A stretch of DNA of 64,000 nucleotides from Aphrophora alni (Eukaryota; Arthropoda; Insecta; Hemiptera; Aphrophoridae), in contig OY740770.1 in the NCBI GenBank assembly GCA_963513935.1, forward strand, positions 89,230,345 through 89,294,344. Reading direction: 5' to 3'. Made by a program: the position numbers and the translations under genes. Numbering within the stretch: position 1 is the stretch's first letter; each line of letters begins with the position of its first letter. A model generated the notes under the pieces. The model saw only the letters and a list, made by a program, of their open reading frames with translations, was not told the DNA's origin and searched no databases. Below are positions 54,901-64,000 of this stretch, piece after piece.

Positions 54901-55089
54901 CCTTAGGGTAGCAATTTCATCCGTCCACCAGTATTAAGCGCTGTGATTGAACGCATTCTTTCTTCGTTTAGGCATACACTTGTTACAAGCTTTTACTAGC
55001 TGATTTGTAACCCGCTTTACCTGATCCTCAGTATCCACTGCTAGGCTTCTCTATAAACTACAAGATCCATCTTCTTAGCGTTCCAAGAT

Positions 55090-55690
55090 ATGAAGGGTCT
55101 GTGGTTCTTAACTACCTCCAGTTCCACTCCGTTCCCGCCCAGCTGAAAGAAGATGATGTCGGAATGATCGCTTAGCGTCTCCTCCTCTGCAACACTCCAG
55201 TCCCAGACTCTCTGCAACACTCCTAGCCACCATCTGACTAGCTACTGTCAGGTCGATTATAGATTTTTCATTTCCTCTTACGAATGTTTGTCGATCACCT
55301 ACATTAGGTACCCCCAAATCTAGACGCGCTAGAAACTCTTCTACTAGTTTTCCTCTCCAGTCATGGCGTACTGCAACCCAAGTAGGGGATTTAGCGTTAA
55401 AGTCTGCGGCAATAATTACTCAACACCGTTTTTTCTTACACTGCTCTCAAGGTTAAACAACTCCTCTTCAAACGTCTTCCTATCATAGTTCGGCGAGAAA
55501 TAGCAGCTGTATAATTCCACCTCTCCGATAAAGATCGACAAGAAACCACTGTTGGTCTCAACTGTCCTCGTAGCTTGAATTGCAGAGTTGACAAGCATCA
55601 TGGCAGCCTTGCCCTTGACATCTCGATACCAGTCTGCCGTATCCATTCGCCTATAAAACTCGGACAGCAAAAGGATTTCCAATGTATAAT
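55090..55690 (-). pseudogene. APE-type endonuclease of the R1-like element, N-terminally truncated
   Basis: The frame at 55416-55682 begins EILLLSEFYRR, the LLxEPY-type box, followed by GKAAMMLVN and YSCYFSPN. It continues in other frames as ADFNAKSPTW (about 55385-55415), TFVRGNEKSIIDLTVAS (55220-55280) and LSDHSDIIF (about 55155). These are the nicking-endonuclease motifs including the catalytic D-N and S-D-H residues. The protein start is missing because the element is 5'-truncated, and frame changes break the rest. Confidence 0.8.
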
Positions 55691-56261
55691 ATTAATATAA
55701 TATCCACTGTATCAACGATATTATTATCAACAGTTACATAATCTAGAACTTACCTGCAAGGGAAATAAATTACACGATATCTAGATTATTAAAATTAATT
55801 ATTCAATTATGGTTTAGAGATGATGAGTTGTTTTGTCTATACCATGCAATTTGCATCATTGAATATACTGTGATTGTGTATTTAGTGATTACAAAGAACA
55901 AAGGTATACAAAGGGAACAAGTAGAGAAATAATACAAGCATGCTTATTACGTTCAATTGTGAAACCTTGAAATAATAAGTAAACTAAGGTATAATCATAC
56001 CTCCTATATAATTAGAACGATGTTTTCATTGGCTAGGTTTCAAGTTCATTTTTGTCCCTACTCCTCCCGAAATACAACTTTCGGTTTTCTTACGATTTGG
56101 CGAAATGAGTTTGTTTGTCAGTTTTCAAGTTTTACCCGAATTTCAAATTAGTATATGAGATATTGTAACAACAGTTTATTTAATTTATATCGGTAACTTT
56201 AAAACCAATAATTTTCAATTGTGACAACCAATACACTGTATATTTAGATTTAGAAGAACAT
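55691..56261. other. AT-rich sequence with a family A repeat copy
   Basis: No gene is seen. The only structured part is the repeat at 55812-55935. Confidence 0.55.
55812..55935 (+). repeat. Dispersed repeat family A, copy 3
   Basis: It aligns with 57572-57690 in the same orientation and with 18237-18372 and 33424-33535 in the opposite one. Shared blocks are GTTGTTTTGTC, CCATGCAAT-TGCATCAT and TTTAGTGATTACAAAG. Confidence 0.7.
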
Positions 56262-56955
56262 TTGTTGCAAATCTTTAAGGGTATGTGAGAATTTTCTATC
56301 CCTGCTTAGAGCAGCTTTTCTGTATGTTCAGTGAGAGACAACCGCCCAATTGAAATAACCCCTTCAACCCAATTCATTGAAGGTCTAACTGTCAACATGA
56401 AAAGTCCTTCCTTACACTAATCTGCTTTCCCCTTTTCTTCATTCCCAAATTATTTCTCAGCATATTCTTCTCCCTTATACATTCTATTGGACAATTTAGC
56501 CACAACTTATTGCAGTTTAATTGTCTTGTGTAAACTGTTAAATAAGACGGTTATATCTACAGCGTAATACCAACACTTAAACACATATAATACCTCATAT
56601 AAACTTGCACGGGATACAAACTCTACGTCTCACTGCATCTCATTCTCACTCCGAGAGAGTTTGAATTTATTCCTCCTTTTAGATATTAAATGGAGACGTC
56701 TTTATTTAACCGATATGTGAATATTAGTTTTTGTGTATTGCGTTCTACTTAAATTGGTGCACTGATGGAGAAGATAAGGGTATAATTCAGAGATAAGGAG
56801 GTGTTCCAATTTGGTTAGGGTAGCGTACACATAGAACAAAACATGTACTGTAATCAACATGAAAACCACGTACAAATCTAAATATATTTTCTAAATAAAT
56901 AGTACCAAGAAAGTGGTACCACATTAAATGAAATAAAAATGTATTAAGTTTTACC
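56262..56955 (-). repeat. Right arm of the distant inverted repeat pair
   Basis: The reverse complement corresponds to 50460-51140 throughout, with small insertions and deletions. The similarity stops on the inner side near 56262 and on the outer side near 56955. Confidence 0.8.
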
Positions 56956-57571
56956 GTAAAAATTATCAGTGTTTAAGGTTTTGCTGGCTGTTTGAAATTA
57001 ATGACGAAAATACATCTTTGGAATAAAATGGATTTTGAACCGAGAAGTTATGTGTCGATATGAGAATGAATTTTGAGACATTTTTCATATTAAATATAAT
57101 TAAATCACAACATTAATATTTTAAAATACATGAAGTTTTAAACAGTTACATGAATATTATTCTTACTTGACGGATGTACTAAAAGAAATAAATGTAAAAT
57201 TTTAAATAAAGAAAAATTTAATTTTGTGAGATCTTATATAGGGTATATTCGTCCATCTTTAGTTTGTTATGTACTAACAAAAAATATAATAATTGCTTCT
57301 GTTTTTGTCAATTGGCAAAACATATTAGGAATAATGAAGACACAAAATTCGTAATACTGTACATATGATTTAATGAACAGTCACACAATACAATAAAGTA
57401 AAAGTGAAACAAAATAATAATAATAAACAAATAAACTATATATATATATATATAAAACTCTCCAAACAAATTGTCAAAACTGATAACCCTTTGGTACATA
57501 CAATGGGAACAATTTATTATGATTAAAATACGAAGTACAGTCTATTATACATTCAGTTGAATAATTTCAAT

Positions 57572-57690
57572 TACAGTTGAGAGACATAGTTGTTTTGTCA
57601 GTACCGTGCAATATGCATCATATAATAAAATCCCTTTGTGTGTTTAGTGATTACAAAGTGGAAGTGTACATAAACTAGAACAACTAGGGC
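57572..57690 (+). repeat. Dispersed repeat family A, copy 4
   Basis: It shares GTTGTTTTGTCAGTACCGTG, AATATGCATCATATAATAAAA and TTTAGTGATTACAAAG-type blocks with the other three copies. Confidence 0.7.
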
Positions 57691-57774
57691 AACAATTTTA
57701 GTACATACAATCATCAGACCTGGAAATATACAGTACATAATATATGTAAAATAAATCAATCCATAAAGATTAAA

Positions 57775-57801
57775 ATATATATATTTTATTATTATTATTA
57801 T

Positions 57802-57860
<59 letters not shown>

Positions 57861-57900
57861 TATAATATAATATATAACATAATATATATTATGTTGTTAT
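57775..57900. repeat. (ATT)n/(AT)n palindromic low-complexity tract
   Basis: ATT repeats pass into a long AT run and then TA-rich palindromic sequence. No other content. Confidence 0.9.
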
Positions 57901-60900
57901 AAACATTTCTTTATAACAACTTTTCCCTAAATAATATTGTAACCACAGGCAAATACACAATTTAAAATATGTAGCTTATTTGTGCATCGTACCACAAATA
58001 ACATATTTGTAAATAATGTGCTTTGAAATATGAATCTATTAATAAATTTCAGCAACTTTTTTTTTAATGACAGCAATAATTATTTTGAATTTTTAAAATA
58101 GTTTTATCATATTAAACATAATGTTACATCGACGAACAGTAATTATTATGATGAACAAAATATGGTTAACAATCTTTTAATCTCTCATTTTACCAGTCAC
58201 ACTATTAACTCTTGTAAGGAAGCAATTTTTCAAATTTAAGGACCAACATGCATAATAATATGTTTGAGAAACCAGTATTATAGGTCAATTGAATTCGCTC
58301 ACTCTGTATTCTAAAGGAAATGAAGATTAGTGGAGGTAGGATTTGTTAACATCGTGATGAACGTTCGCTATTAAGACCTTGTATTAGGGCTACATTTCTC
58401 TATTACTCGCTCTAGACAGTCTAAAGCTGTCTCGTACAATGGCCATTTCTTTATATTAGGTTTTAAATTCCCTTTTAAATAGAGTAAAATACCGTCCCAG
58501 GATAAATATCTTAGGATTTGAAAACGTCCTATGCGAGAAATTATTGCGACTGAATAAAATGGAAGTATTTAAGATATTAAAGAACAAATTAACTAATTGT
58601 GAAAATTCATTATTATTTATAAGTTGTCTGTAAGCGAATTATTAACGGGCAAAATATAATAAATACATAATTATTATCATATGTAGTATTTTTTTTTAAT
58701 CGGTTTATTTTCAAATACATTTTATGAGAATATTGAAATATCATAGTAGTTAACAGAACAGCTGGTTTTGTCAAGTTATAAATCTGAGAGATTTTATTTC
58801 TCTTAATATACTAAAATTTAAGGCAAATTAATGTTGTGTAAAGGTCTGAAAAATCTGATCGTACAAGAGAGAAATTAAAAATTACAATTTTAAACTCAAT
58901 ACAAAAACAGGGCTACCGAAATAAAAGGCAAAGCTTGCAACACGCGGTAAAACGGTAGCGGAAGTGATGTTTTCAATCGATCACCGACAAGATTCGACAA
59001 GAAAGTAACAACAACGTATTTTCAGGAAAAAAGATATATAAATTAAATCCAATTAAGGAGGAGTTAATTAAGGGGTAATAATAAAATAAAATTTTAAAAA
59101 CTAGAAGACAAAAACTATGCAAGAAAACAGCTTGAAAATCAGTTGTCGTATTAGGTAAGATAGCTAAAAACCTGGCTTCGAAAAATTGCACTTGTAAGAT
59201 ATATACAAAATTCATTATTAATAATTATGTAAATAAATTTAGAATACAGTTAAAAGGGGGTTTTTACTCGTTATTATTGGGAGGCAGGGAGTTTCGTGAA
59301 TTAAATGCAAAGGCGATACAAAATAGTAAAATTAATAGTAAAATCAGACAAAGAGAGTAAAAGGTGTAAAACATTGAAAAAAAAGTTAGTGACAATTACA
59401 TTTGTAAACAAATTATAATTAATAAAATAGAAAATAAGCCTAGGAATAGAAAGAAAAAATACAAAAAACTATTAGTAAGTAAGAATAATTGTAAGATGAC
59501 CAAGCGATACAGGTAAAATTAGTGAAAAGGGAGATATTTTATTACTTGAAACCCGGTGTAATAAAATGTAAACTTCAAAGGTGAATATCTCCAAAACTAA
59601 GAGACATAAAAAAAAGTAGTAATTGAAGACAACGTTTTTGTGATAGATTAATGAGGTAAAAACTGACATAAAAAGAAAAAAAAAAGTTTTCCTCAAAAAG
59701 TTAAACTATGCGGATTACTTCTATAAATCGATTTCTTATAAAATCAGAGAATCAGAGGCAAGATAATCACAATTGAAATATAGATTGAACTATGGATTCG
59801 AAAGATATAGCAGATTAAAGGAAAAATCAAATAAATTAGGAATTGCAGGACTGACAATGCAAGTTTCAGAGCGAAGGCTTTCCAAATTTGTCAGTGGAAA
59901 GATCGACACTCTCTCATCAAATCCTGCTGATGAGATATGTAGATCATGAAATTAGAAAAAGCTATCCAAACTTATAAATATCAAATATAACATCAGAGAT
60001 ACTGGAGGAACAGAATTTCAGCAACTTTATGTTTTTCATAGTGCTAAAGATACCAATATAAATTATTGGAGTTTTCAGTATAGGGAGAGGACTTTTTCAC
60101 TAAAAAGAAATAAAACTAAATTGTAGCCGTGATCAGTTTTTCCATCCAACTTAAATGTTTCCATTTAGAAACTCGTTCAACTATCTGAAAATTAAAGGAG
60201 AACTTCAAATAAAACATAAATTTAGAATGAATGTGGGGGAGAAGGTAGGCACAGAGCATCTAGGATATTTCTGAATAGAAATCTGGAGATTTTGTAACGA
60301 GTCAAGACAAGGAGATGTCAGCGATGGCGCTCCTACATTGATATCGTCAGACACGTCTTCAGCCAAAATAATCTCTTAGGTATAAAACAACTTTAAACGC
60401 AATCAATTCGCTGCTTATACTAGTTATCGAGGACTATATAATCGACCACTGTATATCCTCCGCATAGGCTGTTATTTTCTTCCCCAAAATGATTGGGTAT
60501 TACTGCTCCGTTTTTTCATTTACCTAATGAAGGTGAAAATTGATTTCTTTACAAAATAGTCTAATATCGCTTTTTTCTCAATTTTTGGGACTATTGACAT
60601 TTTGTAGTAAATTCCTACAGCGCAAAATTCGACAACTAAATCTATTTTCGAATTAAAAAATGTGTTGAGGTGGGCATTGTTTCGAATTTTGTTTTTATTA
60701 TGATTTATAAGGGCAGTGAAGCCTACATTCCTTTAAACATATAAAATAATATTTTATTACTTGTAGAAAAAAAGGAGTTTTGTGATGAACCGCTACATTT
60801 TTCTGTGACGAACATTTTGACCTCTTGGAATGTGGGACAATAAAGTACGAATAAAGTGGAATGTGACCATTGAGTACGCACAATAAAGGTGCCCAAATCA

Positions 60901-61614
60901 GTAAAACATATTTAATGTGTTTCAAGTTTGATACAAAAACTAATCAACCAGCAAGTGAATATTGATTTCTTTTAATAGTCTCATCAAGAACAATATGGTT
61001 CGGCCTGAGATTATGCTAGGGATCACTTGACGTCGCTAGTTGTAAGCTTACAGGTGTTCTCCTGTTTTTATTTACAATGTACAATTTAGAATTATACGGA
61101 ACAATACTACTTACGGTTTAGCCTGATATAACTATATTAATTGCTTATATTATAACTGTATTAAGATATTTTTCAGATGAATCATAAGAAATTTAAAGTA
61201 AATATTTCTGTTTTCAGGACAGGATTGCGAGAAGTTATTTTTACGAAATTAAATCCCTAAAATGTTTTATTGAACCCAAAAAAATCACAAACATTTCCTT
61301 AAAATCTCTATGGTAGACTTGACATTACTTCTTGAACGAAACCGATTTTTACATAGGATTATGCTTGATCGTATATTTATTTATTTTTTATTGAAGAGCC
61401 GACTTGTTCAATTTATACGAAACAATCACTCTTCTAGGTAGAACATAACTTGTGATTAAAAAAAATACATCATCTATTATTAAAATAACCCACGACAATG
61501 TGAGTTATATTTTGTGTTACTACTGTATCCTCTGCTTTCAAAGACATAGGCCATTACTTTTTCTTCTTTTTAAAAATTCTTTCTGGAATTTTGAGACACT
61601 TAATATTCATCTTC

Positions 61615-61651
<37 letters not shown>

Positions 61652-64000
61652 TATATATATATATTTAAATTTTTTAATGTATTCTAAATATTTCAGATAT
61701 TACAATATTAAAAACATTATACAAAACCGAACAATTAAGTTAATTGATGAACCCCAACAAAAATAAATATTACAAGCCTTTGACTTTTTAATATTGCTGT
61801 AAAACAAACTGTTTTACCCTCCTACCGTCTAACATAAATATTGCAATTTTTCGCCATTTTTAATCATTTTGTGAAAAATCATACAAAATAGTAATTTTAT
61901 TCAAAAACCAACTTATAAGACATAATTTATTTTCAGGAAAGTACATATAATTTACCTTTGTAAAGAAAAAAATGTTACATGTTACGGTTTTGGTAAGAAT
62001 GTAAGGAATAATAAATTGTGAAAAAATGAAGTGAAAATCCCACACAAAAGAGTATATGTATCATACTAAAACCTATTCTTGATTTTTTTTCAAGGTATAC
62101 ACAATTTTTGTAATGTAGTTATGAATAAAAGTTGGTGAAAAAATATTTATTTCTAGAATTGTTTTTTGTAAAAAAAATGTTTACATAAACAGTGTAATAG
62201 CTGAATTATTAGGCCTATTTTGACAATAAGAACATCACTAGATAGTGACAATATCCAGATCACAACTACTTACCATATTTTATCTCAGATATTAATTTGG
62301 ATTTCATGTTTGTAATTCCTAAAATTTCAGATGTAAACATTTTGGAGTTGTTATGTCAGACATCAAAAAACCATGCAATAACCTAGGGCCAAATTTCACA
62401 TAAAAGCGTATTTTTACAGTGCAACAATTTGAAAAAAAAATTAAGACACAAAAGTCTTGTAATAAAGATACGGATAATATTTCCTAAAAAGCAAATAAAT
62501 TTATACAGTTTATATTAGACAGAGTGGAAAAATCCGAAGAAAGTAAGGCCCAATTTGACATAACCTAGAACTTTGTAGGCCTACTATGTAAACCTGAAAC
62601 AAAATCACTAAATAAACTTATAATTAACTTATAATGGAAACAGCTGATCAAAAATATGAAAGTATGTCTTCCTTTGCACAATTGGCTGAAGACAGGACAT
62701 TACACACTACTCCTGGTTACGACCTCGAAGAATGTTCATGTCTCAACAACTATCACAGATATAATAATTTCGAATACGCAGTTCAAAAGAAGATGACAAA
62801 ATCAGTAAAATATTGTCAAATTGTAGTATTTGGCTGAGAATTAACGTTTAGAAAAAATATATATTGATATTTAGTCATATAATCAGTTGCCGAGTGTGGC
62901 TCTATCTAACAATAAAATTAAGCAAATCCAGAGAATTTTTATAATTTGTAGTTGCGCTTTTAGCACAATCTGTTATATGAAAGCTTCAAACATAACGATT
63001 TAAACATTATATAGTTTATTACCATAGCTTTTTTTCTAGGTTAACGTTAAAAAGGTTTTCATAAAGATAGAAAGAAGAAAACTGTATTTATTTTAATTAC
63101 AACTAATTTGATTTGCCGTAAATTTGATACTATAAATTAATGCTCTATATTATTTGATTTTTATTATCACTTTCTCTCTATTAAATATAGCAATTGACTA
63201 TGATTCAACTTCAGTGTCATCCAAAATATACCTCTTATTTAGATATGTTTTCATATCTGTGGTATCATTAAATAAATTAAAGATATTAATTAACAAACAT
63301 TTTTTATTACCATTTTTCTGTTGTTTTATTTATTTAGAATTTTTTACAAGTACATCAACATTACTTTATTACTAAACAGAAAGATAGAATCATAACTTTT
63401 TCCTAAAAACTTCAAACGCTTGATATACTGCTTCCCCCTTTCAAACCTGTAGTATATAGTAGGCTACATAGTATATTAAAAATATAAAAACAAGACTATA
63501 CGTGAAAACTTTTAAATACATTTCGACACGCAATAAAATTAGTTGAATGAAACTTCCTAGATTTTACATTTATAATTCTAGGCTATGTTTACCCCATCAT
63601 AGTGAAATGATTAAGATGATACACTTAAAGAATATTAATCCAATGAAAACGTATATTTAAGTCAAAATATTTATACCTAAAATAAACTATATTATACCTA
63701 AAAATAAACTAAACGATGAATTTATATTTTTTTTAAATCTGATTATGCAATAACTTTCTAAAGTAAGATTAGTGACAATAACAATATCATATTTTTTTAC
63801 AGTTATGTACTTTTATTAAAAAAACATCCCTTTTAAGACCTGATATTGAAATTTTTTTCTAGTGCACAACTAATTCAAATTCCATAAAATCGTTAATCGG
63901 TTTGGATTGTAGATCACTTAATATTTGTAATAAATGTACAAAAACTCTGAATACTAGTCTCATTACTGTAAAATAAAATAATGTCCCATTATTGGGCATA
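57901..64000. other. AT-rich sequence, no supported gene
   Basis: It contains dispersed repeat family C at 58375-58540 and (AT)n at 61616-61665. The stretch 58900-60400 is A-rich on the plus strand with less AT-rich patches, in the manner of an eroded LTR element, but I find no domain or repeat partner. A 67-codon frame at 62634-62837 has a mixed composition that could be an exon, with no family recognised. Confidence 0.45.
58375..58540 (-). repeat. Dispersed repeat family C, copy 2
   Basis: The reverse complement aligns with 1800-1965, best across GTACGAGACAGCTTTAGAC. See the copy at 1800. Confidence 0.6.

Larger units (their letters stand above)
52588..55690 (-). mobile_element. 5'-truncated, mutated R1-clade non-LTR retrotransposon
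   Basis: Minus-strand fragments give, in order, an APE-type endonuclease, reverse transcriptase, the RT C-terminal region and a cysteine/histidine motif, with several stops and frameshifts between them. The 5' edge cuts into the endonuclease near 55690, a typical 5' truncation of target-primed elements. The 3' edge is put at the minus-strand A run at about 52588-52596, which may be a short poly(A) tail. The spacing and phrasing of the endonuclease motifs fit the R1 clade of insect elements. No ribosomal DNA flanks it. I could not identify a target-site duplication. Confidence 0.85.

Noticed and set aside
58900..60400. Possible further LTR retrotransposon
   Set aside because: The A-rich style resembles the LTRs at 37-48 kb, but I found no paired repeat, primer site or protein motif.

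Overview
This window looks like intergenic DNA from an arthropod, most likely an insect, dominated by repeats. It is about 70% A+T by eye and full of (AT)n, (GT)n and (TAA)n microsatellites. No host gene, rRNA gene or intact tRNA gene is recognisable. All convincing coding sequence belongs to transposable elements of kinds common in insect genomes: Ty3/gypsy LTR elements, an R1-clade non-LTR element and a Tc1/mariner-superfamily transposase relic. The species cannot be named from this sequence.

Layout. 1-7.5 kb: AT-rich, no genes, copies of dispersed repeats and one long hairpin. 7501-17826: complete Ty3/gypsy-type retrotransposon on the minus strand, with 2072-bp LTRs that look identical, an initiator-tRNA-Met-like primer site, one intact 1569-codon gag-pol frame, a polypurine tract and ATTT target duplications. 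It looks young and potentially autonomous. 17.8-26.5 kb: a decayed 17.6/297-like gypsy pol (20.6-23.1 kb, plus strand) split by a decayed transposase gene, then a tandem duplication, a (TAA)n array and a tRNA-like relic. 26.5-37.2 kb: AT-rich with no genes, dispersed repeats and a three-unit tandem repeat.

37.2-48.5 kb is the most interesting part. A single (GT/AT)n microsatellite appears to have been hit twice by related LTR elements. The first left a candidate solo LTR (37369-39480). The second is a complete insertion on the plus strand (39669-48168) with LTRs of about 2.4 kb. The second element carries gag and an aspartic protease but no reverse transcriptase, RNase H or integrase. A canonical -1 ribosomal frameshift heptamer (A AAA AAC) abuts the gag stop and is followed by a GC-rich potential stem. 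The same heptamer-plus-TAG arrangement recurs at the end of the protease frame, where a pol frame would be expected but is missing. The protease frame ends in a long, very basic tail.

48.5-57 kb: an R1-clade non-LTR retrotransposon on the minus strand, 5'-truncated and mutated, lies between two copies of a repeat of about 0.68 kb in opposite orientation. 57-64 kb: AT-rich with further dispersed repeats and no gene I can support.

Gene relationships are therefore those within transposons: gag for particles, protease for maturation, RT/RNase H for copying and integrase for insertion. The gypsy element at 10.4-15.1 kb has all of these. The gag-pro element would need RT and integrase from a relative. 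All divergence and identity statements come from comparing sequence by eye.
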